A stretch of 64,000 bases of DNA from Phocaeicola_A sp045647865 (GTDB lineage Bacteria > Bacteroidota > Bacteroidia > Bacteroidales > Bacteroidaceae). This document shows, one piece after another, positions 35,347-45,173 of the stretch. A program made the position numbers and the translations under genes. The stretch spans positions 1-64,000 of the forward strand of contig JAZRMW010000057.1 in NCBI GenBank assembly GCA_045647865.1, given 5' to 3'. The notes under the pieces are model-generated. The model was given only the letters and a program-made list of their open reading frames with translations. It did not search any database and was not told the origin of the DNA. Within the stretch, counting starts at the first letter, position 1. Each line of letters starts with the position of its first letter.

Positions 35347-36891
35347 ATGGCAAACATTTTTGATCAGTACGAAGTATGGTGGGTAACTGGTGCTCAGTTG
35401 CTCTATGGTGGCGAAACAGTAAAAATCGTTGACGGTCACTCAAAAGATATGGTTGACGGGCTCAACAATAGTGGAATTATACCTATCAAGGTTGTTTACA
35501 AAGGAACAGCAAACTCTTCTAAGGAAGTTGAAGCAGTAATGAAAGCTGCTAATAACGATGAAAAGTGTGTAGGTATCATTACTTGGATGCACACCTTCTC
35601 ACCTGCAAAGATGTGGATTAAGGGTCTTCAAGCACTTCAGAAACCCCTTCTTCATTTCCACACACAGTACAATGCCGAAATTCCTTGGGATACAATTGAT
35701 ATGGATTTCATGAATCTCAATCAGTCTGCTCATGGTGATATTGAATTTGGTCATATCTGTACCCGTATGCGTGTTCCTCGCAAAGTTGTTTGCGGTTATT
35801 GGAAAAACGAAGAAGTACAAGAAAAAATTGCAGTTTGGACACGTGTAGCAGCAGGTGTTGCTGATGCTAAAAATACCCGTTGTCTCATGTTTGGTATGAA
35901 TATGAACAATGTAGCCGTTACTGATGGCGACCGTGTAGAGTTCGAGCAGCGCATGGGCTACCACGTGGATTATTATCCCGTTTCTTCTTTGATGGATTAC
36001 CTCAAGAAAGTAACAGACGAAGAAGCTGATGCTCTTGTAGAGGAATATAAGAAACTTTATGAAATCAAGATTGATGAGAGTGGTGAAGAAGTTTACTGGG
36101 AAAAGGTAAAGAATGCTGCTAAGGCTGAAATCGCATTGCGTCGCGTATTAAAGGACGAAGGAGCTACAGCTTTCACCACTAACTTTGACGACCTTGGTGA
36201 TGCTGACATCAACGACCCCAACTTTGTAGGTTTCGATCAGATTCCAGGTCTTGCTTCACAGCGTCTCATGGCCGAGGGTATCGGTTTTGGAGCTGAAGGT
36301 GACTGGAAGACTGCATGTCTCTGCCGTTCACTTTGGGTTATCCAGCACGGTATGCCTATCGGTTGCTCATTCCTTGAGGACTACACGCTGAACTTTGCTG
36401 GTGACCAGTCTTCATGTCTCCAAAGCCATATGCTCGAGATTTGTCCGCTTATTGCTAAGGAAGAAAAGCCCAAACTGGAAGTTCACTTCCTCGGTATCGG
36501 AATCCGCAAGCAACAGACTGCTCGTCTTGTATTCACTTCAAAGGTTGGTCGTGGTATCAAGGCTACAGTTGTTGACCTCGGAAACCGTTTCCGTCTTATT
36601 TCACAAGAAGTAGAGTGCATCGAACCCAAACCAATGCCAAACCTCCCTGTAGCGTCAGCTCTTTGGATTCCTCAACCAACATTCGAAATCGGTGCTGGCG
36701 CATGGATCCTTGCAGGCGGTACACACCATAGCGCATTCTCATACGATATTACTGAAGAATATTGGGAAGACTTCGCAGAAATCGTTGGTATTGAATACAT
36801 AAAGATAAATAAAGATACTACAATCAGCAATTTCAAGCAGGAACTTCGCATGAACGAAGTTTACTACATGCTGAACAAGTCTCTTTGCTAA
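35347..36891 (+). CDS. araA: L-arabinose isomerase
   Basis: A 514-residue enzyme that isomerises L-arabinose to L-ribulose with a manganese ion. The sequence is colinear with the family: EVWWVTGAQLLYGGE at the start, WMHTFSPAKMWIKGL near residue 82, FHTQYNAEIPWDTIDMDFMN, EGIGFGAEGDWKTA with the metal-ligand Glu near 315, MEDYT-type FLEDYTLNF near 345, and GTHHSAFSYD with the metal His near 455. Present downstream of araD in the same transcript, 46 nt apart. Confidence 0.97.
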   Translation: MANIFDQYEVWWVTGAQLLYGGETVKIVDGHSKDMVDGLNNSGIIPIKVVYKGTANSSKEVEAVMKAANNDEKCVGIITWMHTFSPAKMWIKGLQALQKPLLHFHTQYNAEIPWDTIDMDFMNLNQSAHGDIEFGHICTRMRVPRKVVCGYWKNEEVQEKIAVWTRVAAGVADAKNTRCLMFGMNMNNVAVTDGDRVEFEQRMGYHVDYYPVSSLMDYLKKVTDEEADALVEEYKKLYEIKIDESGEEVYWEKVKNAAKAEIALRRVLKDEGATAFTTNFDDLGDADINDPNFVGFDQIPGLASQRLMAEGIGFGAEGDWKTACLCRSLWVIQHGMPIGCSFLEDYTLNFAGDQSSCLQSHMLEICPLIAKEEKPKLEVHFLGIGIRKQQTARLVFTSKVGRGIKATVVDLGNRFRLISQEVECIEPKPMPNLPVASALWIPQPTFEIGAGAWILAGGTHHSAFSYDITEEYWEDFAEIVGIEYIKINKDTTISNFKQELRMNEVYYMLNKSLC

Positions 36892-36906
36892 ATACTAATA
36901 AAAGAA

Positions 36907-36960
36907 GTTATGAGCTACATATTACAAGAATGTATATAACAAGTAATTGTAGCTCATAAC
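36907..36960. repeat. Inverted repeat between araA and araB
   Basis: GTTATGAGCTACA (36907-36919) pairs perfectly with TGTAGCTCATAAC (36948-36960) around 28 AT-rich bases. It has no T-tract, so it is more likely an mRNA-stabilising or processing hairpin than a terminator. Related to the repeat at 33827. Confidence 0.65.
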
Positions 36961-36981
36961 AAAAAAGTAACACATAATAAA

Positions 36982-38580
36982 ATGAATTTAGAAGCTAAAT
37001 CAACCATAGAATCTGGTAAAGCTATTCTCGGAATAGAATTTGGTTCTACTCGAATCAAAGCCGTTTTGATTGATCAAGACAACAGACCGATTGCCCAAGG
37101 AAGCCATACATGGGAAAACCGACTTGTTGATGGACTTTGGACATATAGTATAGAGGCTATCTGGTACGGTTTACAAGATTGTTATGCCGACCTTCGCAAC
37201 AATGTCAAGGAACTGTATGATACTGAAATAGAAACCTTAGCGGCTATCGGTGTCAGTGCTATGATGCATGGTTACATGGCATTTAATGAAAAAGAAGAGA
37301 TTTTGGTGCCTTTCCGCACTTGGAGAAATACCAATACAGGAGAAGCTGCAGCAACCTTGTCAGAGTTGTTTGTTTATAACATTCCTTTAAGATGGAGCAT
37401 TTCACACCTCTATCAAGCTATTCTCAACAATGAAGAGCATGTCGCAGATATCAACTTCCTGACTACTTTGGCCGGTTATATCCATTGGCAGATTACAGGT
37501 AAGCGTGTATTAGGAGTAGGCGATGCATCAGGTATGATTCCTGTTGATCCAAACACAAAAACTTACTCAGCAGAAATGGTTGAGAAGTTTGATAACTTGA
37601 TTGCATCCAATGGTTTTGAATGGAAACTTCTTGACATCCTTCCTCAGGTACTTGTAGCTGGTGAGAATGCAGGTTTCCTTACTCCCGAAGGAGCCAAGAG
37701 ATTGGACGTATCAGGCCATTTAAAACCAGGTATTCCAGTATGTCCTCCCGAAGGAGATGCAGGTACTGGAATGGTCGCTACCAATGCAGTCAAACAACGC
37801 ACCGGTAATGTTTCAGCAGGTACATCATCATTCTCAATGATTGTTTTGGAGAAAGACTTGTCCAAGCCTTACGAAATGATTGACATGGTAACTACTCCAG
37901 ACGGCAGTTTGGTTGCTATGGTACATTGCAACAACTGTACTTCAGACCTCAACGCTTGGGTAAATCTCTTTAAGGAATACCAAGAATTGTTAGGCATCCC
38001 CGTTGACATGAATGAGGTATATGGTAAGCTTTATAACAATGCTCTCAAAGGTAACCCCGATTGCGGCGGTCTCATCTCATATAACTACATTTCTGGTGAA
38101 CCTATCACTGGTTTGGCTGAAGGACGTCCTCTCTTTGTCCGCTCTTCAAGTGACAAGTTCAACTTGGCCAACTTTATGCGTGCCCATCTTCATGCATCTG
38201 TAGGTGTATTAAAGATTGGTAACGACATTTTATTCAACGAAGAGAAGATAAAGGTTGACCGCATTACAGGCCACGGCGGTCTCTTCAAAACTGCTGGTGT
38301 TGGCCAACGTATCCTTGCAGCAGCCATCAACTCTCCTATCTCTGTAATGGAGACTGCAGGTGAAGGAGGTTCATGGGGAATTGCTTTGTTGGCTTCATAT
38401 TTGGTAAACAACCCAAAGGGATTACCATTGGATGAATACCTTGACCGCGTAGTCTTTGCAGGAAACACAGGTGTGGAAATCGCACCGACTCCTGAAGACG
38501 TAGAAGGATTCAACAAATACATAGAGAACTACAAGGCATGTTTGGGTATCGAGCAGGCAGCTGTAAATTGCAAAAAATAA
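36982..38580 (+). CDS. araB: FGGY-family ribulokinase
   Basis: A 532-residue sugar kinase of the FGGY family. Seen: ILGIEFGSTRIKAVLIDQ near residue 18 (phosphate 1 motif), GVSAMMHGYMAF (sugar site), CPPEGDAGTGMVATNAV near 255, GNVSAGTSSFSMIVLE (phosphate 2), and HGGLFKTAGVGQRILA plus EGGSWGIALLASYL (adenosine site). The length and position between araA and transketolase support L-ribulokinase, which phosphorylates L-ribulose with ATP. It is closer in length and motifs to the Bacteroides type than to E. coli AraB, so a xylulokinase annotation is sometimes seen for relatives. Confidence 0.88.
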   Translation: MNLEAKSTIESGKAILGIEFGSTRIKAVLIDQDNRPIAQGSHTWENRLVDGLWTYSIEAIWYGLQDCYADLRNNVKELYDTEIETLAAIGVSAMMHGYMAFNEKEEILVPFRTWRNTNTGEAAATLSELFVYNIPLRWSISHLYQAILNNEEHVADINFLTTLAGYIHWQITGKRVLGVGDASGMIPVDPNTKTYSAEMVEKFDNLIASNGFEWKLLDILPQVLVAGENAGFLTPEGAKRLDVSGHLKPGIPVCPPEGDAGTGMVATNAVKQRTGNVSAGTSSFSMIVLEKDLSKPYEMIDMVTTPDGSLVAMVHCNNCTSDLNAWVNLFKEYQELLGIPVDMNEVYGKLYNNALKGNPDCGGLISYNYISGEPITGLAEGRPLFVRSSSDKFNLANFMRAHLHASVGVLKIGNDILFNEEKIKVDRITGHGGLFKTAGVGQRILAAAINSPISVMETAGEGGSWGIALLASYLVNNPKGLPLDEYLDRVVFAGNTGVEIAPTPEDVEGFNKYIENYKACLGIEQAAVNCKK

Positions 38581-38674
38581 ATTAATGGAGATAATGGGAA
38601 TAATGAAGATAGATAGAAAACAAAAGTTACCAACCTTCATTAAAAGCCATCAATTCTCTAAAAAAATAAACAAT

Positions 38675-40693
38675 ATGAACGATATTAAAGTTTTGAATCA
38701 TGCAGCCGACAACATCCGCATCTTGGCTGCCGCTTCTGTAGAGAAAGCAAAGTCTGGTCACCCCGGTGGTGCTATGGGTGGTGCCGACTTCATCAACGTG
38801 CTCTATTCAGAGTACCTCAACTACGACCCCGAAAACCCCACATGGGCTGGTCGCGACCGTTTCTTCCTTGATCCCGGCCACATGGCTCCTATGCTTTATG
38901 CGCAGTTGGCTCTTATTGGCAAGTTCAGCCTCGAAGAGATAGCACAACTCCGTCAATGGGGTTCTCCCACAACCGGACACCCCGAGTTTGAGATTGCACG
39001 TGGTATCGAAAATACTTCAGGTCCTCTCGGTCAAGGTCATACTTTCGCAGTAGGTGCTGCTATCGCAGCCAAGTTTTTGGCTGCCCACACTGGTAACCCC
39101 ACTTTCGCTAAGGAAACTATCTACGCATACATTTCTGACGGTGGTATCCAAGAAGAGATTTCTCAAGGTGCAGCCCGTGTAGCTGGTGTATTGGGCTTAG
39201 ATAACCTCATCATGTTCTATGATTCTAACGATATCCAGCTTTCTACAGAAACTGCAGAAGTAATGAACGAAGATACTGCAGCTAAGTATCGTGCACTCGG
39301 ATGGGAAGTTATTGAAATCAACGGTAACGATGCTGCAGAAATCCGCAAGGCTATCGAAACTGCCAAGGCTATTGAAGGAAAACCAGCCCTCATCATCGGT
39401 AAGTGCATTATGGGTAAGGGTGCATTGAAGGCTGATGGAACTTCTTACGAGCGTAATTGCAAAACTCACGGTGCTCCCCTTGGTGGCGATGCTTTCGTAA
39501 ATACAGTCAAGAATCTAGGTGGTGATCCAGAAAATCCTTTCCAAATCTTCGACGATGTAAAGGAACTTTATGCCAAGCGTGCAGAAGAATTGAAAGCTAT
39601 TTGCGCTGCTCGTTATGCAGAAGAAGCAGAATGGGCTGCTGCTAACCCTGAAAAAGCAGCAGCACAAGCTGACTGGTTTGCTAACAAAGCTCCGCAAATT
39701 GATTGGAGCAAGGTTGAGCAGAAGGCAAACGATGCCACACGTAATGCTTCTGCTGCATGTCTCACTGCTCTTGCAGAACAGGTTCCTAACATGATTTGTG
39801 CTTCTGCTGACCTTTCTAACTCAGACAAGACTGATGGTTTCTTGAAGAAGACCAAAGCTCTCACAGCAGGAGATTTCAGCGGCGCATTCTTCCAAGCTGG
39901 TGTAGCCGAGTTGACTATGGCTTGCTGCTGCATCGGTATGGCTCTCCACGGTGGTGTCATCCCCGCTTGTGGTACTTTCTTCGTATTTTCAGACTACATG
40001 AAACCAGCTGTACGTATGGCCGCTTTGATGGAATTACCAGTGAAGTTCATCTGGACACACGATGCATTCCGCGTAGGTGAAGACGGTCCTACTCACGAAC
40101 CCGTTGAACAGGAAGCACAAATCCGTTTGATGGAGAAATTGAAAAATCACAAGGGTCACAATTCAACTCTCGTGCTCCGTCCTGCAGATGCTAAGGAAAC
40201 AACTGAAGCTTGGGCTTTGGCAATGGCTAACACAGCCACTCCTACCGCACTCATCCTCAGCCGCCAGAACATCAACGACCTCCCCGAAGGTAATGACTAT
40301 ACTCAAGCAGCCAAGGGTGCTTACATCGTAGCAGGTTCAGATGAGAATGCTGACGTTATCCTCGTTGCTTCTGGTTCTGAGGTTTCAACTCTCGTTGCCG
40401 GTGCAGAATTGCTCCGCAAAGATGGCGTGAAGTGTTCTATCGTCAGCGTACCTTCCGAAGGTCTTTTCCGTAGCCAGTGCCCCGATTATCAAGCCCACGT
40501 ATTGCCCGCAGGCGTGAAGAAGTTCGGTCTTACTGCAGGTCTTCCCGTTAACCTCCAAGGACTTGTACCTGCTCACGAAGGTAAGGTATGGGGTCTCGAG
40601 AGTTTTGGTTTCTCAGCCCCTTACAAGGTACTCGACGAGAAGTTGGGCTTCACTGCTGAGAATGTATATAATCAGGTAAAAGCAATGTTGTAA
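38675..40693 (+). CDS. tkt: Transketolase
   Basis: A 672-residue thiamine diphosphate enzyme that moves two-carbon units between pentose phosphates and aldoses, here consuming xylulose-5-phosphate made from arabinose. Seen: SGHPGGAMGGADFINVLYSE near residue 27, HMAPMLYA, GPLGQGHTFAVGAAIAAK near 116, the metal/TPP loop SDGGIQEEISQGAARVAG with FYDSNDIQL, and the second domain THDAFRVGEDGPTHEPVEQ near 465. An ORF start 30 codons upstream has no homology value; MNDIKVLNHAADNIR at 38675 is the family start. Placed as the final step of the arabinose operon with rpiB. Confidence 0.97.
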   Translation: MNDIKVLNHAADNIRILAAASVEKAKSGHPGGAMGGADFINVLYSEYLNYDPENPTWAGRDRFFLDPGHMAPMLYAQLALIGKFSLEEIAQLRQWGSPTTGHPEFEIARGIENTSGPLGQGHTFAVGAAIAAKFLAAHTGNPTFAKETIYAYISDGGIQEEISQGAARVAGVLGLDNLIMFYDSNDIQLSTETAEVMNEDTAAKYRALGWEVIEINGNDAAEIRKAIETAKAIEGKPALIIGKCIMGKGALKADGTSYERNCKTHGAPLGGDAFVNTVKNLGGDPENPFQIFDDVKELYAKRAEELKAICAARYAEEAEWAAANPEKAAAQADWFANKAPQIDWSKVEQKANDATRNASAACLTALAEQVPNMICASADLSNSDKTDGFLKKTKALTAGDFSGAFFQAGVAELTMACCCIGMALHGGVIPACGTFFVFSDYMKPAVRMAALMELPVKFIWTHDAFRVGEDGPTHEPVEQEAQIRLMEKLKNHKGHNSTLVLRPADAKETTEAWALAMANTATPTALILSRQNINDLPEGNDYTQAAKGAYIVAGSDENADVILVASGSEVSTLVAGAELLRKDGVKCSIVSVPSEGLFRSQCPDYQAHVLPAGVKKFGLTAGLPVNLQGLVPAHEGKVWGLESFGFSAPYKVLDEKLGFTAENVYNQVKAML

Positions 40694-40805
40694 AAATATG
40701 AGGTTCCTTTCCCTACATCTCTTTGGAGAAGGAGTAGATAGTCATTCATACTACTCCACTCCCTTGTGGCTGGGCTAGAGAGACTTCACAAATAAATATA
40801 GAATT

Positions 40806-41240
40806 ATGGAAAAAATAGCTATCTGCTGCGACCACGCAGGTTTTGAATTAAAGAAATACGTACTCCAATGGTTGGAGGAAAACGGTTATGAATATAACGA
40901 CTTTGGTACCTACTCTCCCGAGAGCATGGATTATGCCGACGTAGCTCACCCCTTGGCCGCAGCCATCGAAGCTGGTGAATACGAACGGGGTATTGCTATC
41001 TGCGGTAGTGGTAATGGTATCAACATGACACTGAACAAACACCAAGGTATCCGTGCAGCCCTCTGCTGGTGTCCAGAGATTGCAGAGTTGGCTCGCCAAC
41101 ACAACGATGCCAACGTTCTCGTTATGCCCGGTCGTTTCGTAACCAACACTGTTGCTGACAGAATCTTGAAGAAATATTTCAAGACTCCATTCGAAGGTGG
41201 TCGTCACGCACGTCGTATCGAAAAGATCCCGTGCTGCTGA
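40806..41240 (+). CDS. rpiB: Ribose-5-phosphate isomerase B
   Basis: A 144-residue RpiB/LacAB-type isomerase converting ribose-5-phosphate and ribulose-5-phosphate. Seen: IAICCDHAGFELKKYV with the substrate Asp-His, YNDFGTYSPESMDYADVAHP, the CGSGNGINMTLNKHQGIRAA anion hole with the catalytic Cys near residue 66, and RHARRIEKI near the end. It follows tkt after 112 nt; this gap holds only a weak 7-bp inverted repeat (GGAGTAG/CTACTCC, around 40729-40756). Completes the link from arabinose to the pentose phosphate pathway. Confidence 0.96.
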   Translation: MEKIAICCDHAGFELKKYVLQWLEENGYEYNDFGTYSPESMDYADVAHPLAAAIEAGEYERGIAICGSGNGINMTLNKHQGIRAALCWCPEIAELARQHNDANVLVMPGRFVTNTVADRILKKYFKTPFEGGRHARRIEKIPCC

Positions 41241-41265
41241 CAAATAATTTATACTATTGTCTCTC

Positions 41266-41300
41266 AAAAAAGTGTGCTTTATCTAAGTACACTTTTTTTT
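41266..41300 (+). terminator. Terminator of the arabinose operon
   Basis: AAAAAAGTGTGCTT and AAGTACACTTTTTT form a stem with one mismatch, then further T. Located 25 nt after rpiB. Confidence 0.87.
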
Positions 41301-41320
41301 ATACAGCTTTATGCAATAAA

Positions 41321-41336
41321 TTAACATGAGTTCGAT
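41321..41336. mobile_element. Solo IS982-type end
   Basis: TTAACATGAGTTCGAT matches the left end of the MITE at 59032 (TTAACGTGAGTTCGAC) at 14 of 16 positions. No transposase adjoins. Likely the scar of an old insertion. Confidence 0.4.
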
Positions 41337-41368
41337 AAGAAAGACCATTGAAAACGAAGTCTTAGTTA

Positions 41369-41444
41369 CATCAAAATCTATCAATTATCCGAGGAAAAGC
41401 TATCAGTTAATAAAAGAAAAACTATCAGTTAATAGATTTTGATG
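41369..41444. repeat. Palindromic element with internal direct repeats
   Basis: Outer arms CATCAAAATCTAT (41369-41381) and ATAGATTTTGATG (41432-41444) are perfectly complementary. Between them CTATCAGTTAATA occurs twice (about 41400 and 41422). The rest of 41241-41618 contains the terminator, an IS end and the next promoter; nothing else is seen. Confidence 0.65.
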
Positions 41445-41550
41445 GAACACCTGATAAAATTTAATCTATAAGAGTCTTTAATTTCTTCTTCATCCAATGT
41501 AATACTTTATATAATACAAGCCATTCATTAGAAAAGTTTATCAGCTTTAT

Positions 41551-41581
41551 TTGCAACTTCCGTGATAACTTCGTACATTTG
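41551..41581 (+). promoter_or_regulatory. Promoter of the C69 dipeptidase gene
   Basis: TTTG with TTG at 41551-41553, 20 nt, TACATTTG (41574-41581). An excellent match to the Bacteroidetes consensus, 38 nt before the start codon. Confidence 0.78.
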
Positions 41582-41618
41582 CAACTCAATAAACTTTAAA
41601 ACAAGATAAAAAGAAAAT

Positions 41619-43262
41619 ATGAACAAAAGACTATTGATGATGACATGGGCCGTATGTGGCGCTTGCATATCGGCTTTGGCTTGCACAAACTTGATTGTCG
41701 GACAGAAAGCTTCGACGGATGGTTCGGTAATGGTGTCGTACAGTGCCGACTCCTACGGAATGTTCGGACACTTGTGCCACTACCCTGCCGCGACACACCA
41801 ACCGGGAGAAAAACGCCCAATACATGATTGGGATACAGGCAAGTTCCTCGGATACATCGCCGAAGCAGAGAAAACCTATAACGTAATAGGAAACATCAAT
41901 GAATTTCAAGTGACCATTGCCGAAACAACTTTTACGGGACGCGAAGAGTTGATTGACACCACAGGTATTATGGATTATGGAAGTCTGATGTATGTAGCTC
42001 TGCAACGTTCACGCACGGCACGTGAAGCTATACAAGTAATGACAGACTTGGTGGCTGAATATGGTTATTATAGCAGTGGAGAGAGTTTCACCATTGCCGA
42101 CCCAAAAGAGGCTTGGATCATGGAAATGATAGGCAAAGGTCCCGAAATGAAGGGGGCTGTATGGGTAGCCGTAAGAATACCGGACGATTGTATCGCAGCT
42201 CATGCCAATCAAGCACGTATCCACCAATTCCCTCTGGATGACATTGAGAATTGTCGCTATTCGCCTGACGTAATTGCTTTTGCGCGTGAAAAGGAGTATT
42301 TCGAAGGAAACAATAAAGACTTCAGTTTCGCAAAGGCATACGCACCACTTGACTTCAGTGGACGCCGTGCTTGTGAAGCTCGCGTATGGAGTTTTTTCAA
42401 TATGTACAGCGACAACATGGAAGAGTACTTAATGTACATCAGTGGAGGTAGCGACGAACCGATGCCACTATACATCCGTCCCAACCGCAAGTTAAGTTTA
42501 AGAGATATGCAACTAGCAATGCGCGACCACTATGAAGGTACCGCTCTCGACATTACCAATGACTTGGGAGCTGGTCCATGGGGTATGCCTTATCGTCCAT
42601 CGCCATTGACTTTCAAAGTCGACGGAAAGGAGTATTACAACGAACGTCCTATCAGTACCCAACAGACAGCATGGGTCTTCGTCAGCCAAATGCGTGAATG
42701 GATGCACAGCCCAATCGGTGGTGTACTTTGGTTCGGCACAGACGATGCTAATCTCACGGTATTTACCCCCATCTATTGTTGTACAGACGAAGTACCTCCT
42801 TGTTATAGTAATCAAACAGCTGATGCAGTAACCTTTTCATGGGAATCATCTTTTTGGGTATTCAATTGGGTGGCCAATATGGTGTATCCACGATACAACC
42901 AAATGATTGAGGATGTCAGATTTGAACAAAACCGACAAGAAGAACAATTCCTTAGATGGCAAACAGACATTGAACGAAGAGCCAAAGATTTATACGAACA
43001 GGATCCGGAAGATGCACGTAAATACTTATCAAGCTATTCCAACCAATCAGCTTTACAAACATTGACGGCATGGAAGAAATTGGGAGAGTTCCTCATTGTA
43101 CGCTACAATGACATGGTAGTGAAGAAAATGAATCCCGACCGATCTTTCAAACGCACTCCCGAAGGACAATGTGCTCCTGTATTTCGTCCAGGTTATCCCG
43201 AAGAATACAACAAACAGGTCGTAAAGCAAACGGGAGACCGATATTTGAAGAGATTTGAATAA
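41619..43262 (+). CDS. Secreted C69-family dipeptidase
   Basis: A 547-residue N-terminal nucleophile hydrolase of the PepD/C69 type. A signal peptide (residues 1-21, ending ISALA) is followed directly by CTNLIVGQKASTDGSVMVSY, so processing would expose Cys22 as the catalytic N-terminal nucleophile. Other family blocks: NEFQVTIAETTFTGREEL near residue 95, GYYSSGESFTIADPKEAWIM, and WVFVSQMREWMHSPIGGVLWF split near 350. It should cleave dipeptides in the periplasm. It has its own promoter and stands alone. Specificity within the family is unknown. Confidence 0.9.
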   Translation: MNKRLLMMTWAVCGACISALACTNLIVGQKASTDGSVMVSYSADSYGMFGHLCHYPAATHQPGEKRPIHDWDTGKFLGYIAEAEKTYNVIGNINEFQVTIAETTFTGREELIDTTGIMDYGSLMYVALQRSRTAREAIQVMTDLVAEYGYYSSGESFTIADPKEAWIMEMIGKGPEMKGAVWVAVRIPDDCIAAHANQARIHQFPLDDIENCRYSPDVIAFAREKEYFEGNNKDFSFAKAYAPLDFSGRRACEARVWSFFNMYSDNMEEYLMYISGGSDEPMPLYIRPNRKLSLRDMQLAMRDHYEGTALDITNDLGAGPWGMPYRPSPLTFKVDGKEYYNERPISTQQTAWVFVSQMREWMHSPIGGVLWFGTDDANLTVFTPIYCCTDEVPPCYSNQTADAVTFSWESSFWVFNWVANMVYPRYNQMIEDVRFEQNRQEEQFLRWQTDIERRAKDLYEQDPEDARKYLSSYSNQSALQTLTAWKKLGEFLIVRYNDMVVKKMNPDRSFKRTPEGQCAPVFRPGYPEEYNKQVVKQTGDRYLKRFE

Positions 43263-43418
43263 TCTTTTGTCAAATACTGTTAATTTTTACAACAGTCAAA
43301 ATATTATATATATATTTGCCATGTTATAGAAAATAATCTCAAGTTAAGGAGATTTTTTTCTTTGGCTAAAAAAAGTATTTCTCAGATTTGAAAAAACAAT
43401 TTTAATTCATATAAGAAT

Positions 43419-45164
43419 ATGGAAAACGAACAACTGATTCAAGAAGTGACCGCGAAGGCAAAGAAGTGGCTTTCGCCAGCCTACGACGCTGAAACACAAG
43501 CAGAAGTGCGCCGTATGCTTGAAAATGAAGACAAGACCGAACTCATTGAGTGTTTCTATAAAGACCTCGAATTTGGTACGGGTGGACTCCGTGGTATCAT
43601 GGGAGTTGGTAGCAATCGCATGAATATCTATACCGTAGGTGCTGCCACTCAAGGACTTTCTAACTATCTTAACAAGAACTTTGCCGAACTGGAGCAAATA
43701 TCAGTCTGTATCGGACACGATTGCCGCAACAACAGCCGACTGTTTGCAGAGATTTCTGCTGATATTTTCTCGGCCAACGGCATCAAAGTGTATCTGTTTG
43801 ACGACATGCGCCCCACTCCAGAAATGTCATTTGCTATCCGTCACCTCGGATGTCAGAGTGGTATCATCCTGACAGCTTCTCACAATCCGAAAGAATATAA
43901 CGGATACAAGGCTTATTGGGATGATGGAGCACAAGTGCTTGCTCCGCATGACAAGGGCATCATTGACGAAGTGAACAAAATTGCTTCGGCTGCCGACATC
44001 AAATTTGAAGGGAACAAGGATTTGATTCAAATTATTGGCGAGGATATAGACAGTGTATATTTGGATAAAGTACACAGCATCTCTATTGACCCCGAGGTTA
44101 TCAAGCGTCAAAAGGACCTCAGCATCGTATTCACTCCTATCCACGGTACTGGTATGATGTTGGTTCCTCGAGCATTAAAGCAATGGGGATTTGAGAACGT
44201 ACATTGTGTACCCGAACAAATGGTGAAAAGTGGAGACTTCCCCACCGTTATTTCGCCTAATCCCGAGAATGCCGAAGCCCTCTCAATGGCTATTGAATTG
44301 GCCAAGAAGATTGATGCCGATATCGTAATGGCTACAGACCCAGATGCTGACCGCGTAGGTATGGCTTGCAAGAATGATAAGGGTGAATGGGTGTTGGTAA
44401 ATGGTAACCAAACTGCACTTATCTTCCTCTACTACATTATCAAGAATCGCAAGGCTATGGGCAAGATGAAGGACACTGACTTCATCGTGAAGACCATCGT
44501 AACTACCGAGCTTATCAAGGCTGTAGCTGATAAGAACAACATCGAAATGCGCGATTGCTACACTGGTTTTAAATGGATTGCACGCGAAATACGCTTAAGC
44601 GAGGGCAAACAACAGTACATCGGCGGTGGTGAAGAGAGTTACGGATTCTTGGCTGAAGACTTCGTACGCGACAAGGATGCGGTGAGTGCTTGTACCCTGT
44701 TGGCCGAAATTTGTGCTTGGGCAAAAGATCAAGGCAAGACCCTCTACGACGTGTTAATGGAAATCTACATTGAGTACGGTTTCTCAAAGGAGTGTGCCAT
44801 CAGCGTGACTAAACCCGGTAAGAGTGGTGCTGAAGAAATCAAGGCAATGATGGAAAATTTCCGTGCGAATCCTCCGAAAGAATTGGGCGGTTCAAAGGTT
44901 GTACTTGCCAAAGACTTCAAGACCTTGAAAGCTACCGATGGCGAAGGAAACGTAACAGACTTGGTGATGCCAGAGACAAGCAACGTGCTCCAATACTTCA
45001 CAGAAGACGGTAGCAAGGTGAGTGTACGTCCCTCAGGTACTGAACCAAAGATTAAGTTCTACATGGAGGTCAAAGGTGAAATGGGATGCGCCAAGTGCTA
45101 CGAAAGTGCCAATGCTGCAGCAGATGCCAAGTTCGATGGTATCAAAAAATCATTGGGTATTTGA
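43419..45164 (+). CDS. Phosphoglucomutase/phosphomannomutase
   Basis: A 581-residue alpha-D-phosphohexomutase. Seen: LEFGTGGLRGIMGVGSNRMN near residue 48, ILTASHNPKEYNGYKAYW with the phosphoserine near residue 150, the metal loop ATDPDADRVGMA near 308, GGGEESYGFLAEDFVRDKD near 405, and the phosphate-binding SVRPSGTEPKIKFYM near 530. It interconverts hexose 1- and 6-phosphates, which supplies glucose-1-phosphate to rfbA downstream. A -7-like TATATTTG at 43311-43318 lies upstream without a clear -33. The GC-rich hairpin repeat follows the stop codon. Confidence 0.93.
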   Translation: MENEQLIQEVTAKAKKWLSPAYDAETQAEVRRMLENEDKTELIECFYKDLEFGTGGLRGIMGVGSNRMNIYTVGAATQGLSNYLNKNFAELEQISVCIGHDCRNNSRLFAEISADIFSANGIKVYLFDDMRPTPEMSFAIRHLGCQSGIILTASHNPKEYNGYKAYWDDGAQVLAPHDKGIIDEVNKIASAADIKFEGNKDLIQIIGEDIDSVYLDKVHSISIDPEVIKRQKDLSIVFTPIHGTGMMLVPRALKQWGFENVHCVPEQMVKSGDFPTVISPNPENAEALSMAIELAKKIDADIVMATDPDADRVGMACKNDKGEWVLVNGNQTALIFLYYIIKNRKAMGKMKDTDFIVKTIVTTELIKAVADKNNIEMRDCYTGFKWIAREIRLSEGKQQYIGGGEESYGFLAEDFVRDKDAVSACTLLAEICAWAKDQGKTLYDVLMEIYIEYGFSKECAISVTKPGKSGAEEIKAMMENFRANPPKELGGSKVVLAKDFKTLKATDGEGNVTDLVMPETSNVLQYFTEDGSKVSVRPSGTEPKIKFYMEVKGEMGCAKCYESANAAADAKFDGIKKSLGI

Positions 45165-45173
45165 TAAATAATT

